64,000 nucleotides of DNA from Parabacteroides goldsteinii (GTDB taxonomy: Bacteria > Bacteroidota > Bacteroidia > Bacteroidales > Tannerellaceae): positions 55,641-119,640 of the forward strand of contig NZ_JADNBB010000001.1 in the NCBI RefSeq assembly GCF_015550595.1, written 5' to 3'. The position numbers were made by a program, and so were the translations under genes. Below, piece by piece: positions 43,340 through 53,047 of the stretch (the first letter of the stretch is position 1; each line of letters begins with the position of its first letter). A model generated the notes under the pieces. The model saw only the letters and a program-made list of their open reading frames with translations, ran no database searches and was not told where the DNA came from.

Positions 43340-45492
43340 TTGAGTAATTTTTTAAATGGAATCTTTATTAATAACTGGAAGTTACGTCCCGGCTCCGGGA
43401 TCTCTACCTTCCGATAAAAACTGAGGTGATTGTAATATTTCGTATTCAGTAAATTCCGGGCAGACAGAGTAACCTCTATATCCGTCCCGCTCATAGGAAT
43501 ACGGAAGCCGGCACCCAGATGCAACAATTGCGCACCCGGCGTGGGGTCTTCATTCCGGGCTACCCGGTTCTGATCGGCTATATACTGATGCTCCACATAA
43601 AAACGCATCCGTTTCTTCTCCCACGAAAGCGTGTTCCGCAGGGAACCCGGGGGAGAGAAACTAAGCGGTATATGTTCGTCGCAGTTGTAGGTGTAGACAT
43701 ACTCACCTCCCAATTCATAACTGAGATGCAACGGCAGATCGACCTTTGCCGAAAGTTCCCCACCGGCAAAAAGAGCCTCGGCTCCCGTATAGCGGTAAAT
43801 CTGCCCGGCATGTGGAAGTACGGACCATTCGCCGGTCGGCTTCAAATAGATATAGTTGCTGAACCAACTGACAAACGGAGAAAAGGTAACCGAAAAGAAC
43901 TTTCCAAAGAAGGAATAAGCCATATCCAGCTGCCAGCCCCGTTCGGAGTCCAGGTTCGGGTCGCCCTGCTCATGCCGGAAAGTGCCGTGATGCACCCCGT
44001 TGGAGGCCAGCTCGTTCGCTCCCGGCAAACGGAAACTATGCCCTACATTGACTTTCACCAGATGCTCCCTGGCCGGCGACCAGACCACACCCAACGAAGC
44101 GGAGTAATCGCCGAACCTCCTGTCTACCGCATGGCTGCGTACCTTATTCCCGTCGATGACTGCCTGGTCGTAACCTTGCTCTTGAAGATAAGTAGCCAGA
44201 TAAGCATCCGTGAAAGGGCTGATATCCGTTTTACCTATATCATAACGCAGTCCGCCGCTGACAGACAATACATCCGTCGGTTTATAAGTAGTCAGCCAGG
44301 AGAAGCCTGTTGTAAAACGAGTATATTCCGGCAGCAGGAACGAGTACCCCGAAATGGTATTCCGCTGGTACTGCAAGTCCCAGCCGGCGCTATGATCCCA
44401 AACCTGAGAACCGGTAAGCCGCACTTTCACTCCCGAACTGAACGTATTCAAGGTAAAAGCCAACTCTTTGTCCGGATCTATGTCGGGCACAGGCTGCGTG
44501 CCGTAATGGGTATGGAACAAGCTCCATTCCTCCCGGTGGTTATTCTGGTATCCCAGATCCCACTGAAGCAATAGCTTCTCCCAGGCATACTCCTGATGGG
44601 TAGTCACCTTCAGGTGATTGACAAAACTGTAAGGCAGCTCGATGTTCCGCGAGCTACCGTCGTCCTCCACCCGCAACGGATCGGGAATGCCGTGAGCACC
44701 CGGAAAGAAACCGACCTTCTGATAAGCATTGCTGACCGCATAATTTCCCATATAACCGTTCTTCCGGTATTGGGTAAATAAGCTCGCATCACGCTCGAAG
44801 CCGGCCGTATTCTTCAACCGGCGGTTATATACAGGAATCTTCTGAGTCAGGTAGTTGATCGTATCCGTCGGGATACGGTAATCGCCGAAATGCTGTTCCG
44901 AATAACGCAGCTTCGTGAACCAACGGTCTTTCTTCACACCCAGCATCAGGGAGCCGCCGAACAGCCCGTTGACCGACTTTCCCAGCAAATCCACCTCACC
45001 GAACACCTGGTCGTCAAACGGAGGCGCCGTCTGGGTAATCTCGACCACCCCGCCCATCGCATCACTCCCGTACAGGAGCGAAGCCGGCCCTTTCCTTATG
45101 TTAACCTGTTCTACATTGAAAGCATCTATTTCAAGCCCGTGGTCGGCTCCCCACTGCTGGCCCTCCTGCTTGATACCGTTCTCCGTCACCGATACCCTGT
45201 TGAAGCCCATACCACGAATCACCGGTTTCGAAAAACCGGAACCGATATCCATCGAATGAACCCCGGGAAGCTGTTCCAGGGTCTGCATCAGATTGCCGGA
45301 GAAATGCTCTTTTAGAAATTCTTTCCCAACCACATCCAAATGGAGTGTCGTATTCTTGTTCCGCAGATACTGGTAGTTTTCAGTAACCACAATCTCGGAA
45401 AGCGACACACTTCGGAGCGAGTCGGGATCTTGGGCATGAAGGGTACCTATACAGCATACCACCAGCATACCCGGAATTATTCCGATACGCAT
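43336..45492 (-). CDS. TonB-dependent outer membrane receptor, probable metal or metallophore importer
   Basis: 718 aa: a signal peptide (GMLVVCCIGTLHAQ), a plug domain (LNMQTLEQLPGVHSMDIGSG-type sequence, VIRGMGFNRVSVTENGI, GPASLLYGSDAMGG) and a 22-strand barrel ending in the usual aromatic-basic terminus. It is close in style to colicin I/FhuA-type receptors rather than SusC (no SusD is present). Co-transcription with a His-rich lipoprotein and a Cys/His-rich small protein points to zinc, copper, nickel or a metal chelate; this is inference. Confidence 0.9.
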   Translation of the reverse strand: MRIGIIPGMLVVCCIGTLHAQDPDSLRSVSLSEIVVTENYQYLRNKNTTLHLDVVGKEFLKEHFSGNLMQTLEQLPGVHSMDIGSGFSKPVIRGMGFNRVSVTENGIKQEGQQWGADHGLEIDAFNVEQVNIRKGPASLLYGSDAMGGVVEITQTAPPFDDQVFGEVDLLGKSVNGLFGGSLMLGVKKDRWFTKLRYSEQHFGDYRIPTDTINYLTQKIPVYNRRLKNTAGFERDASLFTQYRKNGYMGNYAVSNAYQKVGFFPGAHGIPDPLRVEDDGSSRNIELPYSFVNHLKVTTHQEYAWEKLLLQWDLGYQNNHREEWSLFHTHYGTQPVPDIDPDKELAFTLNTFSSGVKVRLTGSQVWDHSAGWDLQYQRNTISGYSFLLPEYTRFTTGFSWLTTYKPTDVLSVSGGLRYDIGKTDISPFTDAYLATYLQEQGYDQAVIDGNKVRSHAVDRRFGDYSASLGVVWSPAREHLVKVNVGHSFRLPGANELASNGVHHGTFRHEQGDPNLDSERGWQLDMAYSFFGKFFSVTFSPFVSWFSNYIYLKPTGEWSVLPHAGQIYRYTGAEALFAGGELSAKVDLPLHLSYELGGEYVYTYNCDEHIPLSFSPPGSLRNTLSWEKKRMRFYVEHQYIADQNRVARNEDPTPGAQLLHLGAGFRIPMSGTDIEVTLSARNLLNTKYYNHLSFYRKVEIPEPGRNFQLLIKIPFKKLLK

Positions 45493-45555
45493 AAGTTGAC
45501 AATTGAAAATTGATAATTATAAATTGAAAATTAACGGGATGCCGAATGGCATCTG

Positions 45556-45927
45556 TCAACAACAGGCAGGCGGAGCACGGAGATTAGGTGAATAAGAAAG
45601 CTGAAAAACCTTCTTACCCGGGAAAGTAATACGCTCGACAGGACTGAGCGCAAGTATAAAATGTAAATCAAGTGAATGCGATTCGAGGAACGGCGAAAGG
45701 AAGAAATTACAAATCAGACAGTGGTCGGGGTTTTGAGAATGTTCTTCCCCTTCATCGGCATGCGAAGCAGTGCAGCAAGTCACCTCTTTCAGTTCATGCC
45801 TATGCGCGATCTTCACGACGAAGAACGGAAGCATGACCAAAAGCAATAACCACGCCAGGAATACCTGTTTTCTTCTTTCTGCCTTCACAATGGGTCTGTT
45901 GGAGTGATAAATAATCCTTATTGCCAC
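45556..45927 (-). CDS. Cys/His-rich membrane-anchored small protein
   Basis: 123 aa as annotated from the ATG at 45927. A GTG start at 45888 is at least as plausible, because a TATATTTG -7 box (45930-45937) puts transcription start near 45924. One membrane segment (FLAWLLLLVMLPFFVV) is followed by metal-ligand-like sequence: AHRHELKEVTCCTASH, EEHSQNPDHCLICNFF and a terminal PACC. It is 63 bp upstream of the TonB receptor gene on the same strand. Not assignable to a named family with confidence. Confidence 0.7.
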   Translation of the reverse strand: MAIRIIYHSNRPIVKAERRKQVFLAWLLLLVMLPFFVVKIAHRHELKEVTCCTASHADEGEEHSQNPDHCLICNFFLSPFLESHSLDLHFILALSPVERITFPGKKVFQLSYSPNLRAPPACC

Positions 45928-45929
45928 GA

Positions 45930-45937
45930 CAAATATA
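45930..45937 (-). promoter_or_regulatory. Candidate -7 box of the TonB receptor operon
   Basis: The minus strand reads TATATTTG. It lies only 3 bp before the annotated ATG of the Cys/His-rich gene, which favours the later GTG start at 45888. Confidence 0.5.
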
Positions 45938-45978
45938 TAGATATTCTCTTTCCCGCTGTAATCATTAGATGCTAATTA

Positions 45979-46008
45979 TTGCCAATAAACAAGAATATCT
46001 TACTTTTG
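45979..46008 (+). promoter_or_regulatory. Promoter of the methyltransferase gene
   Basis: TTG at 45979-45981, 19 bp, then TACTTTTG at 46001-46008, 21 bp before the ATG. Full match to the Bacteroidetes pattern. Confidence 0.7.
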
Positions 46009-46029
46009 TGTGGCAAATACAAATAAGAA

Positions 46030-46821
46030 ATGCAGATCATACCCAAAGCTAATACCTTACGCAAAAGCGTACTCTTATACCGGGGCATACGGTACCGCCG
46101 CGGTTACGGGGTGCATTCGCCTTTCGTCTTCAATCTGATAACGAAGGTGATCGAGGAACGTTGTTCGTATTATAGCTTTTACGATATAGAGCTGATCCGG
46201 AAACAGCTTCTTTTCCGGAACGATATCATTACCTATCCGGACAGGCAACAGAAAGGGAAACTGCGCCGCCGTACGATCGGAGAAATAGTGGAACGCGAAG
46301 CGATCAAGCCCAAACACGGGGCATTGCTCTTCCGGTTAACCAACTATTTCAAGTCACGGAATATACTGCAACTGGGTCCGTCGATGGGATTATCCACCCT
46401 CTACCTGACCTCCTATGCACCCGGATTAAAATGTATCGCCCTGGAAAATGTACCGGAGTTCGCGCCTATCGCCCGGATCGCTTACGAAAAAGGGGCTCAC
46501 AACCCGATCGACCTGCGTACCGGAACAAACAATGAACTGCTTCCTCAAGCGCTGGAAGAACTAAAACAGGTAGATTTTGTATTTTTTAATAGCTTATATG
46601 AACAACATAATAACGTTTGGTTGTTTAATGAATGTATTAAGTATGCACACGACGGCTCAGTCTTTGTCTTTGAGGGCATCAAAGCCAGTCGTAAAATGAG
46701 GGAATTTTGGAAAGAAGTCTGTACGCATCCGGAAGTGACAATAACGATCGACCTCTATTCGATGGGTATCGTATTCTTTAATAAGAAATTGCATAAACGC
46801 GATTATATTGTTTACTTCTGA
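46030..46821 (+). CDS. SAM-dependent methyltransferase, O-methyltransferase-like
   Basis: 263 aa. A Rossmann core is visible: NILQLGPSMGLSTLYLTSY (motif I, near residue 118), KCIALENVPEFAPIARIAYE (motif II) and VDFVFFNSLYEQHN (motif IV), as in class I O-methyltransferases. A basic N-terminus precedes it (SVLLYRGIRYRRGYGVHSPF). The substrate is unknown. It has its own promoter and is followed by a dispersed palindromic repeat. Confidence 0.8.
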   Translation: MQIIPKANTLRKSVLLYRGIRYRRGYGVHSPFVFNLITKVIEERCSYYSFYDIELIRKQLLFRNDIITYPDRQQKGKLRRRTIGEIVEREAIKPKHGALLFRLTNYFKSRNILQLGPSMGLSTLYLTSYAPGLKCIALENVPEFAPIARIAYEKGAHNPIDLRTGTNNELLPQALEELKQVDFVFFNSLYEQHNNVWLFNECIKYAHDGSVFVFEGIKASRKMREFWKEVCTHPEVTITIDLYSMGIVFFNKKLHKRDYIVYF

Positions 46822-46831
46822 CGGCGGTACT

Positions 46832-46856
46832 GTAAGGGCGGTTCGCGAACCGCCCC
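46832..46856. repeat. Dispersed REP-like palindrome (GGGCGGTTCGCGAACCGCCC)
   Basis: A perfect 20-bp palindrome at 46836-46855, preceded by GTAA. Same family as the elements at 50295, 53048, 54644, 54706 and 54758. It lies between the methyltransferase and adenosyltransferase genes and may act as a terminator or an mRNA stabiliser. Confidence 0.8.
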
Positions 46857-46901
46857 TGCCAACGACACTATATTAAGAATATCGAATAAAAAAAGAAGTA
46901 T

Positions 46902-47465
46902 ATGAAGAAAAGTATTATTTATACCGGTGGCGGTGATAAGGGCAAAACATCCCTCGTAGGAGGCCAACGGGTATCAAAGGCGCACCAGCGCATAGAAAGT
47001 TATGGTACGGTGGATGAGCTGAACTCATTCATCGGATTGCTTATCACCGCCCTCGACGACCAGGCGGATATCGATTTTCTTTCTTTTATCCAGCATAAAC
47101 TGTTTACCATCGGTTCTTACCTGGCTACCGACCAGGAAACGACCGAGCTGAAAATAGAAAGCAAAGTCACCCCCGAAAGCATCACCCGTATCGAACGTGA
47201 AATAGACCGCTTGGACAGTGAGTTGCCCCAGATGAGAAATTTCATCCTGCCCGGAGGAAGCCGTTCGGCCTCGCTGGCACATGTCTGCCGTACCGTCTGC
47301 CGTCGCGCAGAGCGCCAGATCTATCGCCTGGCCGAAACAAATCCGGTGGAAGAGCCTGTACTTATTTTCATGAACAGACTATCTGATTATCTGTTTGTTC
47401 TGGCCCGGAAAGAGTGTATAAAGAATAATGGCAAAGAAATTATTTGGGATTATACTTGCAACTAA
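46902..47465 (+). CDS. Cob(I)alamin adenosyltransferase, PduO type
   Basis: 187 aa with the PduO signature at the N-terminus ([35 protein letters not shown]) and the trimer/ATP site [20 protein letters not shown]. It adds the adenosyl group to reduced corrinoid, giving coenzyme B12. No other cobalamin genes are adjacent, so it likely serves salvaged corrinoids for enzymes such as methylmalonyl-CoA mutase elsewhere. Confidence 0.95.
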   Translation: MKKSIIYTGGGDKGKTSLVGGQRVSKAHQRIESYGTVDELNSFIGLLITALDDQADIDFLSFIQHKLFTIGSYLATDQETTELKIESKVTPESITRIEREIDRLDSELPQMRNFILPGGSRSASLAHVCRTVCRRAERQIYRLAETNPVEEPVLIFMNRLSDYLFVLARKECIKNNGKEIIWDYTCN

Positions 47466-47485
47466 GAAATATTGTTTTATTTTTG
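47456..47485 (+). promoter_or_regulatory. Promoter of the DUF2795 gene
   Basis: TTG at 47456-47458, 19 bp, then TATTTTTG at 47478-47485. The leader that follows contains a hairpin with a TTCG loop (ACTGTC 47505-47510, GACAGT 47515-47520). Confidence 0.7.
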
Positions 47486-47538
47486 CGGAAAAAATGAGAA
47501 CCTGACTGTCTTCGGACAGTTGTTAATACTAGACAACT

Positions 47539-47760
47539 ATGTATTGGACATTAGAGTTAGCTTCAAAACTGGAAGACGCACCCTGGCCTGCAACCAAGGA
47601 CGAGTTGATTGATTATGCACAACGTTCCGGTGCGCCACTGGAAGTGATTGAAAATTTGCAGGAAATGGAAGACGAAGGCGAGATCTACGAATGTATGGAA
47701 GACATCTGGCCTGACTATCCAAGTAAAGAAGACTTTTTCTTCAACGAAGAAGAATATTGA
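47539..47760 (+). CDS. DUF2795-family small acidic protein
   Basis: 73 aa, strongly acidic. The DUF2795 pattern is clear: WPATKDELIDYAQRSGAP, EVIENLQEMEDEGEIYECME and WPDYPSKEDFFFNEEEY. Function is not known for the family; a role in translation or DNA-related processes has been suggested by context elsewhere. Here it has its own promoter, a stable TTCG hairpin in the leader and a strong terminator, so it is an independent, probably highly expressed gene. Confidence 0.9.
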   Translation: MYWTLELASKLEDAPWPATKDELIDYAQRSGAPLEVIENLQEMEDEGEIYECMEDIWPDYPSKEDFFFNEEEY

Positions 47761-47794
47761 TGTGCTGTAAACACAACGTATTGAAATAAAAGCG

Positions 47795-47837
47795 AGGTAG
47801 TGGGCCTTCAAGGTTCCCTGCCTCGTTTGTTTTTTTG
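47795..47837 (+). terminator. Rho-independent terminator after the DUF2795 gene
   Basis: A long stem (CGAGGTAGTGGGCC with GGTTCCCTGCCTCG, TTCAA loop) is followed by TTTGTTTTTTT. Confidence 0.85.
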
Positions 47838-47914
47838 CGATAAATACAATTTATGCCTTTTTGCTGCGTTATTGTAGGGGTGAAACCTATTTCGCCACGT
47901 TAGTTATAGTTTAA

Positions 47915-48859
47915 ATGAAGAGAGTCTTCTTGTTTATTATTGCATTGATTACCTGTACGGCCGGCGTGCGGGCCCAGGACGATGTGCAGTTAAGCCAGTA
48001 CTTTTTGGGCATGGGATATTACAACCCCGCCTATGCCGGAACGACAGGAGACTTGAACATGCTCGGCTTCTTCCGCCAGCAATGGATCGGCATGCCCCAG
48101 GCGGGAACTTCCTTCTTCGTGATCGCCGATATGCCGCTGACGTTCGGAAAAACAAACCACGGCGTAGGACTGGTTGTCAATACGGAAAGTATCGGGCTTT
48201 TCACGAATACAAAAGTCGCCGTCCAATATGCCTACAAACAGAAGCTGTTCGGAGGAACATTAAGCATCGGATTGCAGGGAGGTATATTCAACAAAGGTTT
48301 CGACGGGACAAAAGTATATATCCCTGAAAGCGATTATCACCAGCAGGAAGACGAAGCAATCCCCCGCACCGCAGTACAGGCCATGGCCCTCGACGTAAAT
48401 GCCGGTGTTTACTACACACACAAGAATTTTTACGTCGGTTTCGGAGCTACCCACCTGACAGCACCGGAGATGCAGTTCGAAGAAAATGCTTATACATACC
48501 TCTCTACCGGATTAAATTTGACAGGTGGATACAATATTCAATTTAATAATCCGTTGTATGAATTACAGCCTTCTGTATTCCTGAAGACGGACATGCAGAC
48601 GTTCCAGGCGGATATCACCGCCCGGATGGTATATAATAAAATGTTTAACGGAGGTCTTTCCTGGCGTGTGAATGAATCGGTAGTAGTATTATTGGGAGCC
48701 ACATTCGGCAGATTGCAAGTCGGATATGCTTACGACTTCCCTACCACGGCGATATTAAAGGCAAGTACCGGCAGCCACGAGGTGGTGGTAAGGTATCAGT
48801 TGAAGTTGAAGAAGACAAAAACAGGAAAGAACAGACATAAAAGTGTACGTATATTATAG
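47915..48859 (+). CDS. porP: PorP/SprF-family type IX secretion outer membrane protein
   Basis: 314 aa: a signal peptide (FLFIIALITCTAGVRAQ), then the family start DDVQLSQYFLGMGYYNPAYA and a beta-barrel body with the conserved GVGLVVNTESIGLF stretch. PorP/SprF proteins are outer-membrane partners of the T9SS. It is first in the conserved porP-K-L-M-N order, 3 bp before porK, so all five genes are one operon. Confidence 0.93.
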   Translation: MKRVFLFIIALITCTAGVRAQDDVQLSQYFLGMGYYNPAYAGTTGDLNMLGFFRQQWIGMPQAGTSFFVIADMPLTFGKTNHGVGLVVNTESIGLFTNTKVAVQYAYKQKLFGGTLSIGLQGGIFNKGFDGTKVYIPESDYHQQEDEAIPRTAVQAMALDVNAGVYYTHKNFYVGFGATHLTAPEMQFEENAYTYLSTGLNLTGGYNIQFNNPLYELQPSVFLKTDMQTFQADITARMVYNKMFNGGLSWRVNESVVVLLGATFGRLQVGYAYDFPTTAILKASTGSHEVVVRYQLKLKKTKTGKNRHKSVRIL

Positions 48860-48862
48860 TAT

Positions 48863-50290
48863 ATGAAAAAAGTATTATTAGTACTTATGGCAGTAGCCTT
48901 GCTTACCTCATGCGGTAAATCCCTTTCCGGAGCGGGAGGAGAAGTTACCGGGGTACGGTCAGTGGCTTTTAATGAACCCTCGCCTTATGGCATGGTTCTG
49001 ATCAAAAGAGGTTCGTTCGAAATGGGACCGGCAGACAAAGACTCGTTGTGGGGGATCAATCCTGAAACAAAAGGGGTTTCTTTCGATGCCTTCTGGATGG
49101 ACGAAACAGAAATAACCAATGCCAAATACCGTCAGTTTGTCTACTGGGTACGCGACTCTATCATCCGCGAACGCCTGGCCGACCCTGCTTATGGTGGCAA
49201 CGACCTGTTCAAGATCACCGAAGACCGGTATGGCGAACCCGTGACTCCGCATCTGGACTGGAGCCGTCCGATCCCCTGGAAACGGGCGAACGAAGACGAG
49301 TTGCGCGCTATCGAAAGCGTATACTACGTACATCCGATCACCGGAGAGAAACGTCTGGACGAAAAGCAGATGGTCTATAAATACGAATGGTACGACTATA
49401 CATCGGCCGCCCTTCGCAAGAATCGCCTAGATCCGGGCGAACGCGTGCGCAACACCGACATCCAGGTTAACCCGAACGAGATCGTAACAATCTCGAAAGA
49501 TACGGCCTACATCGACGATGACGGTAATATCATCAACGAAACCCTTACCCGTCCGCTCAGCGGCCCCTGGGATTTCCTCCATACCCGCATCGTAAATATT
49601 TATCCCGACGAAACCTGCTGGATAAACGACTTCAACAATGCTTACAACGAGCCATACATGCGTATGTACTTCCAGCACCCGGGATACGACGATTATCCCG
49701 TAGTAGGTGTCTCCTGGGAACAGGCTACCGCTTTCTGCGTATGGCGTACAGATATGTTCAAACAATCCCTGAACTTCCCGTCCGGACAGGCCATCGAGCC
49801 GTTCCGCTTGCCGACAGAAGGCGAATGGGAATATGCGGCACGTGCCGGAAAGAACGAGAACAAATACCCCTGGGCAACCGACGAATTGCAGAACGCCAAA
49901 GGCTGTTTCATGGCAAACTTCAAGCCCGGAAAAGGAAACTATACGGAAGACGGACACCTGATCCCTTCACGGGTAGGTTCATTCGCTCCGAACGAATTCG
50001 GCCTGTATGACATGGCCGGTAACGTGGCGGAATGGACATCCACCATGTATTCGGAATCGGGCCCGAGCCAGATGAGCGACATGAATCCGGACCTGCGCTA
50101 CAATGCAGCCAAGGAAGACCCGTATGCCATGAAAAAGAAGGTGGTACGCGGCGGTTCATGGAAGGATGTAGCACAGTTTATCCGTTCGGATATGCGCACA
50201 TTCGAGTTCCAGAACGAAACACGTTCGTACATCGGTTTCCGTTGCGCACGTACACAAGTCGGGTTCTCCCGTTCAAAAGGAAAGAAGTAA
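48863..50290 (+). CDS. porK: Type IX secretion ring lipoprotein PorK/GldK
   Basis: 475 aa with a lipobox (VALLTSCGKS) and a formylglycine-generating-enzyme-like fold: YGMVLIKRGSFEMGP, FWMDETEITNAKYRQFVYWV, FRLPTEGEWEYAARAG, GNVAEWTSTMY and KVVRGGSWKD. With PorN it forms the periplasmic ring tied to the outer membrane. The catalytic cysteine pair of true FGE enzymes is not evident, in keeping with a structural role. Confidence 0.95.
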   Translation: MKKVLLVLMAVALLTSCGKSLSGAGGEVTGVRSVAFNEPSPYGMVLIKRGSFEMGPADKDSLWGINPETKGVSFDAFWMDETEITNAKYRQFVYWVRDSIIRERLADPAYGGNDLFKITEDRYGEPVTPHLDWSRPIPWKRANEDELRAIESVYYVHPITGEKRLDEKQMVYKYEWYDYTSAALRKNRLDPGERVRNTDIQVNPNEIVTISKDTAYIDDDGNIINETLTRPLSGPWDFLHTRIVNIYPDETCWINDFNNAYNEPYMRMYFQHPGYDDYPVVGVSWEQATAFCVWRTDMFKQSLNFPSGQAIEPFRLPTEGEWEYAARAGKNENKYPWATDELQNAKGCFMANFKPGKGNYTEDGHLIPSRVGSFAPNEFGLYDMAGNVAEWTSTMYSESGPSQMSDMNPDLRYNAAKEDPYAMKKKVVRGGSWKDVAQFIRSDMRTFEFQNETRSYIGFRCARTQVGFSRSKGKK

Positions 50291-50294
50291 TAAC

Positions 50295-50318
50295 GTAGGG
50301 GCGGGGTCTGCCCGCCCT
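50295..50318. repeat. REP-like palindrome inside the T9SS operon (porK-porL)
   Basis: GTAGGGGCGGGGTC followed by TGCCCGCCCT: a GC-rich inverted repeat of the family seen at 46832 and 54706. It sits in the 53-bp gap between porK and porL and could adjust the ratio of the two proteins. Confidence 0.8.
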
Positions 50319-50343
50319 CTTAAAAATAGAAACATACAACATT

Positions 50344-51453
50344 ATGGGAAAATATAGAAGATATAAAAACAGAATAGAGATGTTCCTTTCCAGCGACATG
50401 GGAAAGAGAGTACTGAACTTCTGTTACAGCTGGGGAGCATCTATCGTTATTATCGGTGCTATGTTCAAGTTGCTGCACCTGCCGTACGGTAACCAGATCC
50501 TGTTTATCGCCATGACGGTAGAAGCACTGGTATTCTTTATCTCTGCCTTCGAACACCCTTCAAACGAATATCACTGGGAAGAAGTATTCCCGGTTCTGAA
50601 ATCAAAGAACCCGATGGACCGTCCCGACTTCGCAGGCACAGGTGTTGCCGGCCTGATCAACTCGGAAGACAACCTGGAAGACGATAATTCCGGCAAAGGC
50701 ATCAACATAAACGTCGGCGCGGCAAAGAAAGCAGCTATCGCAGGCGACCTGGGAGGAGCTTCCGTACTGAGTAACCTCGATGTCAGCGAAGAAGACACAA
50801 AGAACCTGAGCGAAAGCATCAAGAAACTGAGCGGTGCAGCCGAACAGATCTCCAAGATGGCCGAACTGACCGAAGCTACCCAGAAGTATCTGGAACAATT
50901 GTCGGGCATGTCCGAAAACATGGAACGTTTCAGCCATGTCACCAACTCGCTGACCGATGTTTCAGACACATTGCTTAACTCATATAAGAGTATCACCGAC
51001 AATTCGGACGGTATCAACCAGAACTCACGCGGTTACGTACAGCAGATGGAAAACCTCAACCGCAATATCTCCGGTTTGAACACTATCTACGAAATACAAT
51101 TGAAAAGTATCAGTTCACAGATCGAATCGATCGAACATATCAACGGCGGCCTGAACCGTATCCGCGAAATGTACGACGGCTCGGTAACCGACAGCTCGGT
51201 CTTCCGCAACGAAACGGAAAAGATGACCCGCCAGCTGGCTGAACTGAATCAGGTATACAGCCGCTTGCTGCAAGCCATGACTGTCAATATGGGTGGCGCC
51301 CCTGCTTATCAGCAACCGGCTCCGCAGCCCCAACAGCCACAGCCTGCTTACCAGCAACCGACAGCCTATCAGCAGCCGTACCAGCAACCGTACGGGTATC
51401 AGCAACAGGCTCCGTATACAAACAATCCCGGCCAGCAACAAGCCGGTAGATAA
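50344..51453 (+). CDS. porL: Type IX secretion motor protein PorL/GldL
   Basis: 369 aa with two N-terminal membrane helices (NFCYSWGASIVIIGAMFKLL and NQILFIAMTVEALVFFISAF), which with PorM form the proton-driven motor. A long cytoplasmic coiled region follows (YLEQLSGMSENMERFSHVTN). The last 55 or so residues are a Gln/Pro/Tyr-rich low-complexity tail of repeated YQQP units (QPAYQQPTAYQQPYQQPYGY), an elaboration beyond the core family. Confidence 0.95.
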   Translation: MGKYRRYKNRIEMFLSSDMGKRVLNFCYSWGASIVIIGAMFKLLHLPYGNQILFIAMTVEALVFFISAFEHPSNEYHWEEVFPVLKSKNPMDRPDFAGTGVAGLINSEDNLEDDNSGKGININVGAAKKAAIAGDLGGASVLSNLDVSEEDTKNLSESIKKLSGAAEQISKMAELTEATQKYLEQLSGMSENMERFSHVTNSLTDVSDTLLNSYKSITDNSDGINQNSRGYVQQMENLNRNISGLNTIYEIQLKSISSQIESIEHINGGLNRIREMYDGSVTDSSVFRNETEKMTRQLAELNQVYSRLLQAMTVNMGGAPAYQQPAPQPQQPQPAYQQPTAYQQPYQQPYGYQQQAPYTNNPGQQQAGR

Positions 51454-51476
51454 CAAACAAACGAAACTGAAGAAAA

Positions 51477-53045
51477 ATGTCTGGAATAGCAAATAATCCC
51501 AACTCGCCCCGTCAGAAGATGATCAACCTGATGTATCTGGTGTTCATCGCGATGATGGCACTGAATGTGTCGTCGGAGGTTCTCGATGGTTTCGAGTTAG
51601 TGGAAGACAGTTTACGAACGTCTATCGATAACTCGTCCCACCGAAACGATATCGTGTCCGGCGAACTGGCTGCCTATTACCAAAGTAACCCCGAAAAGGT
51701 GAAAGAATGGTACGACAAAGGCAAGCAGGTCAAGACGGCTTCCGACAGCCTGTATAACTATGTACAGGAACTGAAAGAGCGTATCGCAGTCATTGCCGAC
51801 GGAAAGAATGCCGACGTAAATAAGATCGACCATAAAGACGACCTCGAAGCCGCTTCACGTGTCATGCTGGCACCGGTCACCGGTGAAGGCAAGAAGCTGC
51901 GCGAAGCTATCGACTCTTATCGTTCCATGATGGGAGAAATGGTGGAAGATACCGCCAAGACCCGTGTCCTGGAAGCGAGCCTGAGCACAACCCCTCCCCA
52001 CAAAGCCGGTATCAATACCCGCACATGGGAAGAGGCCCTGTTTGAAAATATGCCGGTAGCGGCTGCCGTTACTTTATTGACCAAGCTGCAAAGCGATATC
52101 CGTTATGCGGAAGGTGAAGTACTGAATAACCTGTTGAACAGCGTCGATGTAGGCGACTATCGTGTGAACCAGATGACGGCACAGGTCATCCCGGAAAGCC
52201 AGATCGTTATGCGCGGAGGCCAGTACAAGGCAAACATCGTCCTGTCGGCTGTCGACTCTACGAAACGTCCGACCGTATTTGTCAACGGTAAAGAACTGCC
52301 GGCCGAAAGCCGCGGTCAGTTCACTACTATCGCAGGAGCCCCGGGAACTTATCCTATCAAGGGATATATCGAAATGCCGAACAATGACGGCAGCATAATG
52401 CGTCAGAACTTCGAAAGCGAATATTTCGTGACCGAACCGAGTGCCACCGTTGCACCGCTATTGATGAACGTATTATATGCCGGTATCGCCAACGATATGC
52501 GTATTGCCGTACCGGGTGTACCGAGCGGAAACATAACAGCTACCATGACAAACGGAACCCTGACCCGCAAAGGCGATATCTGGGAAGCCCGTCCGTCGAA
52601 AGTAGGAACCGACGCCGTTATATCCGTCAACGCACGCATGGCCGACGGCCGCAGTGTGGAAATGGCAAAGAACACCTTCCGTGTACGTGCCCTGCCCGAC
52701 CCGATGCCATACATCGAGTATAAAGACCAGAACGGCAACGTTCGTAAGTTCCGCGGAGGCAACATGACCAAGCGTAACCTGGTCGAAACAGAAGTCCTGC
52801 AGGCTGCTATCGATGACGATATATTGAATATCAAGTTTGACGTATTACGTTTCGAACTGTTGTTCTTCGACTCTATGGGAAATGCAATTCCCGAGGTATC
52901 CCAGGGCCCCCGGTTCTCGGATGGTCAGAAAGACAGAATACGTCGTTTAACAAGAGGCAAACGCTTTTTCATAAGAGGTGTAGTAGCCAAAGGCCCCGAT
53001 GGTCTGGAACGTACCCTCACACCGATCGAAGTCATTGTAAATTAA
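51477..53045 (+). CDS. porM: Type IX secretion motor/periplasmic shaft protein PorM/GldM
   Basis: 522 aa. The N-terminal signature [20 protein letters not shown] includes the single membrane helix that packs with PorL; conserved [17 protein letters not shown] follows. Four periplasmic Ig-like domains make up the rest (for example [20 protein letters not shown]). It transmits motor energy to the PorK/N ring. The start at 51477 follows an A-rich leader, 23 bp after porL. Confidence 0.96.
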   Translation: MSGIANNPNSPRQKMINLMYLVFIAMMALNVSSEVLDGFELVEDSLRTSIDNSSHRNDIVSGELAAYYQSNPEKVKEWYDKGKQVKTASDSLYNYVQELKERIAVIADGKNADVNKIDHKDDLEAASRVMLAPVTGEGKKLREAIDSYRSMMGEMVEDTAKTRVLEASLSTTPPHKAGINTRTWEEALFENMPVAAAVTLLTKLQSDIRYAEGEVLNNLLNSVDVGDYRVNQMTAQVIPESQIVMRGGQYKANIVLSAVDSTKRPTVFVNGKELPAESRGQFTTIAGAPGTYPIKGYIEMPNNDGSIMRQNFESEYFVTEPSATVAPLLMNVLYAGIANDMRIAVPGVPSGNITATMTNGTLTRKGDIWEARPSKVGTDAVISVNARMADGRSVEMAKNTFRVRALPDPMPYIEYKDQNGNVRKFRGGNMTKRNLVETEVLQAAIDDDILNIKFDVLRFELLFFDSMGNAIPEVSQGPRFSDGQKDRIRRLTRGKRFFIRGVVAKGPDGLERTLTPIEVIVN

Positions 53046-53047
53046 AT

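Noticed and set aside
43519..44574. A 351-codon plus-strand frame opposite the TonB receptor gene
   Set aside because: Antisense shadow of a strongly supported gene; no signal, domain or start context.
45500..45555. A/T-rich AATTGAAAATT repeats and the GATGCC/GGCATC hairpin as an insertion element
   Set aside because: Low-complexity sequence typical of Bacteroidales gaps; no terminal repeats or ORF support a mobile element.
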